Shown: piece after piece, positions 1 through 11,072 of the stretch | Position numbering within the stretch: position 1 is the first letter of the stretch | How the letters are laid out: each line of letters begins with the position of its first letter | Assembly: GCA_015143295.1 (NCBI GenBank) | Contig: JABCRI010001355.1 | Coordinates: 1 to 64,000 of the forward strand | Direction: 5' to 3' | DNA from: Tetracentron sinense | Taxonomy: Eukaryota > Streptophyta > Magnoliopsida > Trochodendrales > Trochodendraceae | DNA length: 64,000 nt | Translations under genes and position numbers: made by a program | Notes under the pieces: model-generated | Database searches by the model: none | What the model saw: only the letters and a program-made list of their open reading frames with translations | Told to the model about the DNA's origin: nothing

Positions 1-1020
1 CTTGAGCAAAAAAACTCAAAATCAATTCAAATGAAGAGAATGCTTGAAACTAATAGCAGAAGGAAGGTGCTCTAGTCAGTCAGCTGAATGCGTGAAAGAG
101 CTTTCAATTCTTTGGCAAAGTTCAATGTCTTTTGGAAGAGAATGTCTCATGACAATGTCGGTCAGCAGAGTTAGAATTTGAGTAAGAGCCTTTCCAGATA
201 AGTTGTGTAAGTCAAGGACTCAACAAATGAGCGGGAATCCTTAAAAGATTCTCTTGTTGATAAGGTAGACATTCTTGGAAACAGACATCATGATATCCTT
301 AAAGAAGACAAGACAGATCTTGTTCAAAGGTCTACAAATCTTGAAAGGAGTAAGAATGTTGAGAACTCTCATTGCACACGGGATGATCATCTTTAGAATC
401 ATGGTATACTTCAAATAGATCTGGGAATAGGACATGGGGCTACCACAATTCCCGGCTGGTCCTTTAGCTGTTGGTACAATGGGCTACTGCAAGTGCTTTG
501 AAACCATTCATTCTGATCCCATAGTTAATGAACCATCTCAAGCACAAAGGCTAAATGCAAATAGTTGAAAAGGCCTAGAAATGCACTACCAGCGGTTGAA
601 TGAATAAGGAAATCAATTCCTTTTATAAGAAAAATCCGCCTCGTACCTAGAGTTCATACCCACAGTCCTTTATGTCGTTGTGGAGGTTCCAAATGCCTCA
701 ACGTAATGCTTTTAAGAGAGTCTCCCCGAATGGTTCATGGTACCAAAATTCAAGGTCAAGGACATCTTTCAAAGGCACATTCCAGTTATGGCCAAAAAAT
801 CTGAATGTTGAGCAAAGATTGTCATGTCTGATATGCCCAATGTCTAGACCAAAATGGTCAATTCATTCAACTGAGTCTCACGAGGAAAGAATTTTAACAA
901 AGTCAAAAGCTATAGCTTACCAATATGAAAAGTTCTATTTGTCAAAATGAAAAAGTGTCTCTACTACACAGAACATTATCACATTTTCGAAACAACTTAA
1001 AAACTGTTTATGTAGAAGGA
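1..1020 (+). pseudogene. copia gag region, decayed
   Basis: This stretch lies where gag is expected, upstream of the protease-integrase region. Only short open stretches remain (for example 672-950, rich in basic and aromatic residues) and I cannot recognise a clear capsid domain or zinc knuckle. It is assigned by position only. Confidence 0.45.
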
Positions 1021-2487
1021 GGACCTTAATTGCTTTGTCATCCTACTGCTTGAAGCCCAAACCACTAAAATTTGTACTATTGATAGTGGGTTCCTCGCTA
1101 TTACCGGTCAACAAGTCCCTATTCCTCAACCCGTGGAGGATGTTTATATGGGGACTGTTACTTTTGGTGATGGAAAGCAATCCTTAGGTCCAAGGGAAAG
1201 TTATCATCGAATCAACTAGGATCTTAATCTTAATATTCCCTATTTGTTTGAGGACTTGAAAGCTCATTGCTTGCATAATTCACCTGTGCACTATAACCAT
1301 AGTTGTGGCACTTTACCCACATAATGTTCATCATTGATGGTAAGGTCATTTTGTTCCTAAAAGGGTTGAGAACCACTGATAATTACTACGCTAATTCCTA
1401 AGTCAAGTCCCTCAAATATCTATAGAAGCTAAAGTTGAGAGGTAGTCTAGGCACCGAAGGTTAGGTCATATGAAACTTTCAAAGACCTTAGCAAACTCTC
1501 AAGCATGAGCTTGTGAGAGGAGTGCCCAACTAGGAAAGCCTTCCACTGCTGTTTGTGGCCATGCCAATTGGTAACAAATCGAACCCCCACACAAGCCACT
1601 CTCTAGTTATGCTACTTCACATCCTCTAAATTATTCATATGGATCTTATAGGTCCTACAGAAACTGAAAAATTAAGAGGAAAGCGATATATCCTAGTATG
1701 GTTGATGATTTCTCCAAAATGACCTGGGTGCGCTTTTCTTAGAGAAATTCAGATGCTTTTGAGAATTTCAAAAGTATTTGCCTGAGAAGACATCAAAATG
1801 ATAAAGGATGCCCAATCACTAGAATTCGAAGTGATCATGGAAGGAGTTTTGAAACTCTAGTACAACACCTTTTGTGATGACCGGGTATCAAACATGAATT
1901 TTCTGCACCTATTACACCTTAGCAGAATGGTGTTTTGGAGAGGAAGAACAGGTTCTCCAAGAGATGGCTAGAGTTATGCTTCATAGCATAATCTAGCTTC
2001 TCATTTCTGGGCTGAAGCAGTTAACACTGCTTGCTATACTGTTAATATCGAGTTTTCCTAAGGTCTGGATCAGAAAAACTCTATAGATGTGGATAACCCA
2101 AACCCTAGTGTCAAGACTTTCGAGTATTCCGAAGTAAATGCTATCGTCCTTAAGGATAGAGAGCAACTAGGTAAGTTTGAATCCCGAAGTGATGAAGGAT
2201 ATTCCTTGGTTATTCTACCACCAACCGTAGAGCTGCTATCGATTGTTAACTTGAGAATCTCTACCATCATGGAGTTCGATCATGTGGTTGTGGATGACTC
2301 CGGTGTTGAAACTGTGCAAGTGGAAGATGATGAAATGATGAATTGAAGAGATGAAAATGTTTCAACTCCTTAATTCATATCAAATTGAAAACAATCTCCC
2401 ACCTCTAAAATCTTCATATCCTAGGGTTATAAATCCTCACCCTCACCCCAGTCCTAACACTGAAATCATGGAGAACTTGAAAGTGGA
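1021..2487 (+). pseudogene. copia protease-integrase remnant
   Basis: Conceptual translation shows, in order, a protease-like CTIDSG motif near 1070, a GAG-pre-integrase stretch with RRHRRLGHMKLSK near 1440-1480, and an integrase core with HMDLIGPTE near 1640, VDDFSKMTWVRF near 1710 and PQQNGVLERKN near 1920. These are the standard copia landmarks, in copia order (integrase before RT). The region is broken in several places. From about 2080 to 2487 it is the poorly conserved linker to the RT domain. Confidence 0.75.
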
Positions 2488-3477
2488 GTGAGAACAAGGA
2501 ATCAAATTGAAAAAGAGGTTAGCTACATTTGCTATACTTCTACATTTGAACCCAAAAATGTGAATGAAACCATTACTGATGATAATTGGATAAATGCAAT
2601 GCAAGAAGAGCTAATTCAATTTACTAGGAATGATGTATGGTATTTAGTGCCTAGGCCTAAAGATACTAATGTAATAGGTACCAAATGGATTTTTAAAAAT
2701 AAATCTGATGAGAATAACACTATTATTAGAAATAAGGCCAGATTGGTTGCACAGGGTTATACTCAAATCGAAGGCATCGATTTCGATGAAACCTTCGCTC
2801 CTGTTGCCCATCTGGAATCAATAAGAATTCTTCTAGCTATGGCATGTCATCTGAAATTGAAGTTATATCAGATGGATGTCAAGAGTGCCTTTCTGAATGG
2901 TATTCTACAGGAAGAAGTCTATGTGGAACAGCCAAAAGGATTTGAGGATCCTAATCACCTTGACCAAGTCTATCGCTTAAAGAGGGCTCTCTATGGATTG
3001 AAACAAGCTCCTAGAGCTTGGTATGAGAGACTGACTACTTACATCTTGGAAAAGGGTTTTTCGAGAGAGGGAGTAGATAGAACCCTATTCATTAAGACTG
3101 TCAAAGGTAATATGGTTATCGCTCAAATTTATGTTGACGATATTGTTTTTGGTTCCAAATCTGACTTGCATGCTCATTCTTTTGTTGATCAAATAAAAAC
3201 TGAATTTGAGATGAGTATGGTTGGTGAACTGAGTTTGTTTCTAGGTCTTCAGATCAAGCAGAGTTCTAATGGGATTTCTGTATCACAATTCAAGTATGCT
3301 AAAGATCTGGTAAAGAAATTTGGTATGAGCTCCGCTAAGCATGCTCTTACTCCTATGAGCACCACTACAAAGCTTAGTAAGGATGCTTCAGGCAAGGATG
3401 TTGATCAAACTTCTTATAGAAGTATGATTGGTAGTTTGCTCTATCTTACTGCCAGTCAACCCAGACATTGCCTTTAG
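2488..3477 (+). pseudogene. copia reverse transcriptase domain (RVT_2)
   Basis: A long open stretch of about 329 codons matches copia RT throughout. It begins with the WINAMQEEL block and continues with [33 protein letters not shown], the [10 protein letters not shown] catalytic block, [16 protein letters not shown] and the YVDDIVFGS motif that holds the paired catalytic aspartates. It is the best preserved part of an otherwise old, broken element. RT would copy the element RNA into cDNA in cytoplasmic particles; here it is a fossil. Confidence 0.9.
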
Positions 3478-4187
3478 TGTGGGAGCATGTGCCCGCTATG
3501 AAGCTAGCCCCAAAGAGTCTCACTTACTTGCTGTTAAGCGTATCATTCGCTATGTGAGTGGAACTCTATCCTTCGGCCTCTGGTATTCTTTCGATACCAA
3601 TGCCATAGTTGTGGGGTATTTCGACGCTGACTGGGCCAGAAATACCAATGATAGGAAGAGCACCTCCGGTGGGTGTTTCTATATTGGAAACTGCTTAGTG
3701 GCCTGGCTTAGCATAAAGCAGAATTCCATTTCCTTGTCTACAGCCGAGGAGAAATACCAATGATAGGAAGAGCACCTCCGGTGGGTGTTTCTATATTGGA
3801 AACTGCTTAGTGGCCTGGCTTAGCATAAAGCAGAATTCCATTTCCTTGTCTACAGCCGAGGCTGAGTATATTGCAACTGGTAGTTGTTGCACCCAATTTC
3901 TGTGGATGAAACAGATGTTGAATGATTACGGGATTGAACAAGGCACTATGACTGTGTATTGTGACAACACTAGTACAATCAATATTTCCAAAAATCTCGT
4001 ACAATACTCGCGCACAAAGCACATAGACATTAGGCATCACTTCATCTGTGATCTTGTTGAGCAAAAAGTTATGTCTATTGAGTATGTCCAAACTGAGAAT
4101 CAATTTGCGGACATTCTCATAAAACCCTTAGATTCCCTTAGGTTTGAACTCCTTAGGAAATCCATAGGTTTGTTCGGAGTTGAGTAA
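3428..4187 (+). pseudogene. copia RNase H domain remnant
   Basis: This carries the C-terminal copia RNase H landmarks: [13 protein letters not shown] at the junction with RT, then FDADWARNTNDRKST, SLSTAEAEYIA, YCDNTSTINISKN, RTKHIDIRHHF and FADILIKPLD. RNase H removes the RNA strand of the RNA-DNA hybrid during replication. The region is disrupted. Confidence 0.85.
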
Positions 4188-5366
4188 AGGTGTACTTGTT
4201 TTATAGCCTATGTGCTCTTCATATCCCATTCATGTCATAGAGCTATTTACTGTTGTATCTCATTTTATTTTTGTTTTCTTTATTTATAAAAATCCCAAAA
4301 ACATTAAAAAATTGAAAAAAAAATGTTGCAAAAAATAGTGTTTGTTTGACCTTCTCTCCTATCATTAAACATCATTTATTTCCTTGAAATCATAATTGAA
4401 CATATAATCCAAGGATAAATTTTACATAGGATTGAGTAAATGAGGATAGTTCAACTGTTGGTTCTATCTTGTGATTGAAAATGGTCATGATCACTAATCT
4501 CAGTTAGAGTTTTGTGAACTAAGTTGTTATGTGTTGCACATGCACTCTGACAGATTCTTGAGATGGTATTAGTTCCTATTTATAGGTTCTGATATTATTC
4601 CATATGGTTCATTAGGTTAATCAACACTAGTATAACCAAAGTGATTAATTCCATAAGGTGAACCCCCTATGTGTAAAAAAATTAAAGACATGGAGAGGAC
4701 TACCTGTGAGTTTGTATGATAGCTTCTAGTGGATGCAAACAGTGAGTAATGGCTACCTAGACAATATGGGTTGCTAGTGTGAAAGCTCCCACTACCATTA
4801 GAGAGGGCTACCTTCTCACTTGTGTGAAAGTCACCAGTGTCCAAAGAACAGTTTTGAGTAATTAAAAAGAATTTTTACAATGAGTACAATTTGACTGAAA
4901 AATAATTTATCATTATTAGTCAAAATGGGGTAAAAATTGCTCATCATAATTCTATGGATGTCTCTTGGTTTTAAAACTAGTCTTTGAACATTCTAGAGTC
5001 CCATTTATGCTATAATGTCAAAATCTTGCCTTAGGGATGAAACCAATCCACAGAGTCATGTTATGAATTTTTATTTTACACCCACATTACTTCTGAGTGT
5101 TGCTTGACTCTGATTGTGAATTTGATGCAACACCAAAATTGATCACCTGTGAACGTTTATAGTTGTTTACATAATCCTTGTTTATGACTATCTTGAAATA
5201 TCAATTCTTGGGTGATATCATTCATTATGAGTTTGAAGAAATCAATTTTTGCATATATGTAAGGTGATTAGTTTAATTTGAGGAGAAAATGTGTTTAAAC
5301 ATTGCTTTGGTTGAGGGGGAGAAAAATTGTTAAAGATTAAAAAAATTTCTAATTTTTTTCTGACCA
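4188..5366 (+). other. Spacer between pol and envelope-like ORF
   Basis: About 1.2 kb without a credible reading frame separates RNase H from the third ORF. Such a long untranslated spacer is usual in SIRE/Maximus elements. It contains A-rich runs near 4290-4330. Near its end (about 5315-5325) there is a purine run, GAGGGGGAGAAAA, that resembles a second polypurine tract. Confidence 0.6.
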
Positions 5367-5401
5367 ACCGATCGCTCAGTATTATGGACCGATCGATCGG
5401 T
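5367..5401 (+). promoter_or_regulatory. Two phased 14-bp palindromes upstream of env-like ORF
   Basis: ACCGATCGCTCAGT (5367-5380) is followed 21 nt later by ACCGATCGATCGGT (5388-5401), a perfect palindrome. These are the same units found in the U3 part of this element's own LTR and in LTRs of other families in the window. An AT-rich stretch (AATAAAACC) follows at about 5418, then CT-rich sequence and the envelope-like ORF. A regulatory role is inferred from position. Confidence 0.55.
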
Positions 5402-5559
5402 CTATCGTGAACAGAGAATAAAACCCTCATTTGTCATTTTTTTATTTCACTTGTTCATTGATCTCTAGAGCGCTCTCTTGGTCTCCCATCTTCCAAAACC
5501 CTATTTCGGTCACTCCTCTCTAATCTCAGGGCTTTCTAAGATCTTAAAAGGTAATCTTC

Positions 5560-6912
5560 AATCTTTGTCTTGTTCTTTGTTTGATTTTCAAACCTAGGGC
5601 ATAAGAATTTTCCATGGCATTCGTTTTCTCTTTGATCCTTTTGGCCTACCTCATGTTCGGTGTTCCCAAATGCTGAAGGTTGGTCCTCAACAACCAAGAG
5701 GGCTCTCCTGAAGAAGAGGATCTCCATGAGCCCATTCCCTTCACACCTATTGGGCATGGAATTTCTATAAGGGATCGCCCTATCTGTAGGATGATAGACT
5801 CTACTGCTGAGAATCGTCAAAAGGGCTTGGCTGATAAAACTAGGAAAAATAAGGGTAAAGCATCATCTTCTCAACCCATTTCATTGTCTCCCTTCATTAG
5901 CCCTTCTACTGTTTAACTTTATAGTGAGTATTTTAGCAAGAAGGCTGTTATGGTTGAGAGGAGTATTCAAATTTCAGATTTTGGTGATTATCATCTTCCT
6001 AAACTCATTGTCAATCGTAAATGGGAAGGTATACTCACCTTATTTGGTCCTGCCCCTATCCAGTTAGTCCGGGAATTTTATTCCAAATTTTCTGAAATCA
6101 ACACTAAGACCTAGTCTTTTAAATCCCATGCTTTAGAAAAATCAGTTGTCATGAACCCTGCTATTATTGCGAAATTTCTTGGTTGTCCTCGAGTTCCAGA
6201 TGCATATTATCCTTATAAATATAAGACCGATGAGGATAAATAATCCATGGACAATGCAGTCACCTTTCTTTGTGGTGCTCCTACACTTTGGGTTAGCTCT
6301 CTCATTACCATGTCTTAGCTCACTAGGGATGCCTGTCTTGTAAACCTAGTTATGAGTGCCAATATCCATCGAAAGGTTCATACTGCGGACCTTAGGAAAG
6401 ATAGAGCCTGATTCTTATTCAGTCTTTTGCGTGGCTATGAGATTGATCTTGCCTTGCACATCATTGATATCATGATTCAAGTTCATCGTGCTGCCACAGT
6501 TGTTGGCGCTCTTCCTTTCGGTTCTTTGATCACTAAACTCCTTGGTACTCAAGGAGTTATAGCTCCTCCTGGTGCCCCATCTCATTATCCAAAGGGTCCA
6601 ATCAATAGCAAGACACTTGCTCAGAGTTTCGCTCATGCCTCAGTTCGGGATGTTGATGAGGAAGCCGAAGTTGGTGTGGGTTCATCTCGCCAACCTCCAT
6701 CCTCCATGGATGATCTGGCTCGGATGATGCGTGACATGCAGATGGATCTCCAGACACATGTTGACTCATACCAGGAGTTCACTACAGAGATTCGTGGATG
6801 CCTTGGCTCTGGATGCTGCCATTCTAGGGGCGCAGGGAGATGTTCGAGATTTTAGAGCTTACTATGAGTCCTAGCTCACTTCTGATGAAGAGGAGGGGAA
6901 TGAGTGATAGTT
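5560..6912 (+). pseudogene. Envelope-like third ORF of SIRE-type copia, decayed
   Basis: A third coding region lies between pol and the 3' LTR, as in SIRE/Maximus elements. Recognisable pieces are an acidic and then lysine/serine-rich N-terminal part (5680-5916), a block with VERSIQISDFGDYHLP, KWEGILTLFGPA and LVREFYSKF (about 5950-6100) that resembles the 'putative plant transposon protein' domain, and a C-terminal piece with a VHRAATVVGALPFGSLIT block (6427-6855). I see no convincing signal peptide or transmembrane segment, so calling it an envelope is conventional only. It is an old, broken fossil. Confidence 0.65.
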
Positions 6913-7351
6913 TTATCATACAAGGATACTCCTTGTGTTTCTCTTGTATCTTTTGGAGTTACTGTAATCCTAGTTTTGTTTTGGTACATTGGATGTTTAT
7001 TTTGGGATGTATATTGTGATGGTTGTACTTGGTACAAACCTTTGTGCTTATGGGAATGTTTTATGTTTCACATGGATGTTTTCATATATATGAGATGATG
7101 GATTATTTATACCTTGTTATGCCTTATGTCTTGTTATTTGAATTTCCCATGCTTCACAGGTTTTTGGTTGAGCATGTGCAGGCATACAGGTTTTGGAATT
7201 GATGAAACATGACAAGTTGAAGTGTCATGTAATTCATAATCTTATTGAGTCATGTAAAGGTTTCAAATTTTCATTTTTGAATCATTTGGAAAATTTGAAC
7301 CTAGTATGTGAGTCAGTCTTGTTTTGTCCCGGGATTGCCAAAGGGGGAGAT
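6913..7351 (+). other. 3' untranslated region with polypurine tract
   Basis: Noncoding sequence runs from the third ORF to the LTR. It ends in the polypurine tract AAAGGGGGAGA at 7340-7350, the usual SIRE-type plus-strand primer site, directly before the LTR. Short open frames here look like chance. Confidence 0.75.
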
Positions 7352-7650
7352 TGTAAATCCCTACTTAGGTGTAGGCAATTTCTGTGATCATTAGATAGGT
7401 CATGTGTGTTGAGTCTTGTTCAACTTTTCATACGAGCTAAAGCTTCAAGAAGAGTGAAGAAATTGAAGAAAAAGCTTTTACTCCGGATCTAGATAGGTAA
7501 TGGACTTAGAGACCCTTACCTAGGTTGGATTTGACTTAGATAACTCTAAACATACCTAGGAGGTTAGTTTTAAGTCTAAAAATGACTATTTGTCTTAATT
7601 GAATCAAACAAAAATTAAATGTAAAATATTTTGGCTGAAAATCTGTCTCC

Positions 7651-7945
7651 ACCGATCTCTCGGTGTTGAGACCGATCGCTCGGTGGCCTACCAAGAGATC
7701 GATGGCTATCGACTGGTGATCATTTTTGTATGGGCTAAAATTCCAGAGAGTTGTTTTTGGACCGCTGGATCGGTCATACTTACCGATCGCTCGATGGCCT
7801 ACCGAGAGATCGGTGGCTATCGACTAGTCTAAAATTCTGTATGGGGTATTTTTCTAGAGAGGTTATTTTTAACAGATCTCTCGGTGTGAAGACCGATCGA
7901 TCCATTTTGGACCGAGTGATCGGTTATGAGCACCGATCGATCGGT
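7651..7945 (+). promoter_or_regulatory. Cluster of about ten phased 14-bp palindromes in U3
   Basis: Three sub-clusters of units of type ACCGATCGCTCGGT sit 19-21 nt apart, starting at 7651, 7671 and 7690, then around 7760-7815, then around 7875-7945. Linkers between sub-clusters contain GGCTATCGACT and TTTTGTATGGG, also seen in Tekay-type LTRs here. The cluster ends about 40 nt upstream of the TATA box. Confidence 0.7.
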
Positions 7946-7987
7946 CCTTGTAAACAGAATTTATTTTCTGGACTCTTTTCTAAAACC

Positions 7988-7996
7988 TATATAAAG
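7988..7996 (+). promoter_or_regulatory. LTR TATA box
   Basis: TATATAAAG lies in the LTR, followed by a CT-rich stretch, which fits the core promoter that starts element RNA some 30 nt downstream. Confidence 0.65.
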
Positions 7997-8628
7997 AACT
8001 TTTAATGACCTAATTCGGGTCCATCGTTTATTTTTGAGAGAGTAGAGTTCTGAGAAACCCTCCTAGGGCTTTTTCCTTTCTTCTCCATAGATCCTTGTTG
8101 ATCCCTCCTCTTTCATTTATCCTAGAGAATGCAATCAAAGATCTAATCCATAGATATTGCATTGTGTGATCTCTGATCTTTATGAGATCCCTCTAAGGTT
8201 TTGAAGTATTCTAAAATTGATTCACAACCCTACACCGTGTGTGTGTGTCCGATGTATGATCCGGAGCCTTCTCGGAAGGAGATCGATCGTGTGAGATCGT
8301 GGTATTGAAGTAGTTTGAGAAGATTTGGTCGGTGTAGAACCGAAGCCGCTACAGCGGAGATCGAACCTGCTGGTTTGGGTAAGGTCTTGTCTTGTACTTG
8401 AATTCTTCTCATAATGAAGTTTGTTGCTAGAAGTGGTCCCGTGGTTTTTTCCTGTAAGGGTTTTCCACGTAAAAATCTTCTGTGTTTGATTTGTGTGAAT
8501 TGTTTGTGTAGATTGTTTATTGATTTCTAAACAAATAATTTGAAATATTAAAATTGGTTAGAAATTATTAGATAGACCTATTCATCCCCCCCTCTAGGTC
8601 ATAGAGATCATCGATCAGGGTAATTTCA

Positions 8629-9131
8629 CCTTCTACGATCGGTCATAAGTTTCTACGATTGATCCTAAACGTTACAAAGGGATTGGCAATTTTTGGAATT
8701 CTAAGATCGATCGTAAGTTTTCTACGATCGATCGTAGCTCACCAACAATCATTCGTAGGGTCTGGACGATTGTTCGTAAATCTGACAATAAATTTCCAGA
8801 TTTTCCCGTTTTCGTATTTCGGCCATAACTGTTGACTCGTTCGTCGGATTTTGACGATTCAACTTGCGTTGGATTCGTCGTTCGAAGAGGAACATTTTTA
8901 GCATTTTATAATTTTCATATTCTTTCTATTTATTCAAAAAATTTCCCTTAAAGTTGACTGGTCTGTAAATGGAGTTTAGCAATTCAAGTTTTCAACATAT
9001 CCGACTTAGGAATCCCACTTTTTAACACTTAGAGTTCTTTAAAATTTCTTATCTCATATAATGAAAGATTACAAAGGCTTAAAGCCTTGGCATGAGTTCC
9101 AATACATGGACAAAAGTTCTGGGGCTCTATA
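8629..9131 (-). repeat. Tail of a Tekay-like LTR, interrupted by the SIRE element
   Basis: This reads as the U3 end of a minus-oriented LTR related to those of the Tekay elements. It has paired palindromes (8702-8715 and 8723-8736, 21 nt apart, core GATCGATC), the shared block at 8815-8887 (with ATTTTGACGATTCAACTTGC), and an end, AAAAGTTCTGGGGCTCTATA, that matches the reverse complement of the Tekay LTR start at 41209. No polypurine tract follows, so a solo LTR is likely. The rest should lie left of the SIRE copy. Confidence 0.65.
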
Positions 9132-10190
9132 TGGGGTCTAAAGGGATCTGCTATTTCTGATTGTGGGACCAAGTGCTTAACCTTTTGGTTGAAGCATTGT
9201 TACTAGGAAACACTTTCCTAAAACTCCATTAGGATCATAGAATTTTATCTATGTCCCTAGACTTCCACCAATCACAATAATGTCCATTAACACAATGTGA
9301 CTAACCTCTAGAAATTAGAGAATTGCTTGTAAGTACTATCTCACAATTTATTTACAAATAAATCCTTCCACATTCCGATATCACTTGTAAGCTTCTAGGA
9401 TTGGAACAATTCCACTGTCTAGTCCCTAGCTTATAAATAGAACTCTTTCTCATGATTACTTTTTCATTAAACTGAACCTCCAAAAAACTTTTGAAGAAAC
9501 ATTAGAAAAGAACTGACACATATATATTTATATATACTTTTCCATATTAAAAATATCAACTTCAATAAAGACCATTTTGCCGAAAAGCACCAGTACTGGA
9601 TTTAACAGTTCAGTTCAACAAGTATCACCTGATATCATTATCTCCAATTAAGGAGTTGTGGATTTGTTATTGAGTGTTTACACACTTCTCCAAATATTGT
9701 GTACATGACCCAACATACCCGGAATTAGTCCTGTGTATTGGACATTGCCGATTGGCACATCAAAGTCATATAGACAAATATTTGAGAAGATGTTAACCTT
9801 TCAGGTCTAAGGACAGTTTGTCGAATGGATAACTCTAATACAATCTGACTGTATATTCCATAAGGTATCCACTAGTGACCCCTTTCAGTATTATGTACTT
9901 GCTACATATACTCACATGTTAGTCAAGAGTCACCACTCTCTGTGAATGAGATTCATCACACTATCTCATAGAACTACACATGTGCAAGCCATGATGAAGT
10001 ACGGCGCCCAACCAGTACTCTAAAGGCTTCAAACAATATTAGGTTTACAAGGAACTGAAAAATCATATCTCCTCGCAACATTTACATGATTTTCCTACAA
10101 TGTTACCTATGAAACTTTATGTCATCATCAAATGAGACAGTAACTAATATAAATACCCTTTATAGTTGGTTGTGTGAATATGATGCATGT
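9132..10190 (-). repeat. Decayed copia LTR, Angela-like (candidate)
   Basis: No coding content. The right half (about 9780-10130) resembles U3 of the Angela-like LTR at 12460-13020: shared features are the AAGGAACTGAAAAATCATAT-type block, TTTTCCTACAATGTTACCTA and a similar order of motifs. A TATTTATA-type element occurs near 9433-9441. Boundaries are not clear and the left third could be something else. Confidence 0.4.
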
Positions 10191-11065
10191 TTAATCAACA
10201 TAGAAAAGTCTCTTATTGGCTTTCGAGAGCATATATGTCCAACATCTACTGCCTTCAGATTGAAGAGGTATCAGACAACAAGCCTTGGTACGCAGACATC
10301 AAGCAATATCTTGAGGACTGGACCTTCCCACTTGATGCTACCAAAACAGAACACTGGACAATCATAAGACTTGCCATTTAGTTTGTCATCTCCGAAGAAA
10401 TCTTGTGCAAAAGGTCACCGAGCCTAATCTGGCTTAGATGCCTCGACTCTCGTGAAGCAACACAAGTAGTCGAAAAAGTTCATAGAGGAACTTGTGGCCC
10501 TCACATGAATGGGTTAATCCTATCCAAGAAGATACTCAGGCTGGGCTACTATTGGTCCACCATGGAATCTGACTATTGCCAGCATGTACAGAAGTGCCAC
10601 CAGTGTCAAATCTACCCTGACAAGGTCAATGCACCGCCAACCAAGCTGCATAATCTTACTGCTCCTTGGCCATTCTCAGCTTGGGGTATCGACGTCATCG
10701 GTCCCATAGCACCAAAAGCATCAAACGGGCATCGATTCATCTTGGTAGCAATCGATTATTTTACAAAATGAGTCCCTCTTATGCCAACGTCTCCTAAAAA
10801 GGGATTTCATCTGCCGAGATGGGGTCCCGTTTAAGATTGTAACAAACAATGCTCTCAACTTCTGCAATAAAGGGATGATAGATCTCTGCCAGAAATTCAA
10901 GATCCAGCATTACAACTCCACACCATACAGGACACAGACCAATGGTGCAGTTGAAGCCTGTCGAGGGATCCGGATAAAAATTTATGCGAACAACTGGAAC
11001 CCAATGATCTTTACACCATAGAAAGCAACTAATACTATCTAGGAGTTTTAGTCATATTACCTCGG
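10191..11065 (+). pseudogene. TAT/Ogre-type integrase fragment
   Basis: Conceptual translation shows the linker with DNKPWYADIKQYLEDW, a zinc-binding (HHCC) stretch with VHRGTCGPHMNG, ILRLGYYWSTMESD and CHQCQIY, then the integrase core start APWPFSAWGIDVIGPI and GHRFILVAIDYFTK. This wording is characteristic of the TAT/Ogre lineage rather than Tekay. Integrase inserts element cDNA into the host chromosome. The fragment is broken and ends at the LTR of the next element. Confidence 0.8.
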
Positions 11066-11072
11066 TGAATGA

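Larger units (their letters stand above)
1..8628 (+). mobile_element. Ty1/copia element, SIRE (Maximus) type, 5' end outside window
   Basis: The order gag, protease-integrase, reverse transcriptase-RNase H, a long spacer, an envelope-like ORF, a polypurine tract and a 1.3-kb LTR is that of SIRE/Maximus copia elements. The 5' LTR and the start of gag lie left of the window. The coding part is an old, clearly broken fossil with many disruptions, although the RT domain is still easily read. The 3' LTR looks complete. Directly after it comes the tail of a Tekay-like LTR, so this copy appears to have inserted into that LTR. Lineage assignment rests on the third ORF, the PPT sequence and LTR length; no search was run. 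Confidence 0.85.
7352..8628 (+). repeat. 3' LTR of the SIRE-type copia element
   Basis: It starts with TGTAAATCCC right after the PPT and probably ends at TAATTTCA, about 1277 bp, within the size range of SIRE LTRs. The near-terminal sequence CCTATTCATCCCCCCCTCTAGG is typical of SIRE-type LTR ends, apart from an alternative end a few bases earlier. U3 holds the phased palindrome cluster, then a TATA box, then a CT-rich leader. The 5' LTR lies outside the window, so insertion age cannot be estimated. Confidence 0.8.

Noticed and set aside
5560-6912. True viral envelope protein
   Set aside because: No clear signal peptide, transmembrane segment or glycoprotein pattern; called envelope-like by position only.
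6904-7387. Short frames before the SIRE 3' LTR, with hydrophobic stretches
   Set aside because: Two 64-codon frames in AT/T-rich noncoding sequence, one running through the PPT into the LTR; most likely chance.
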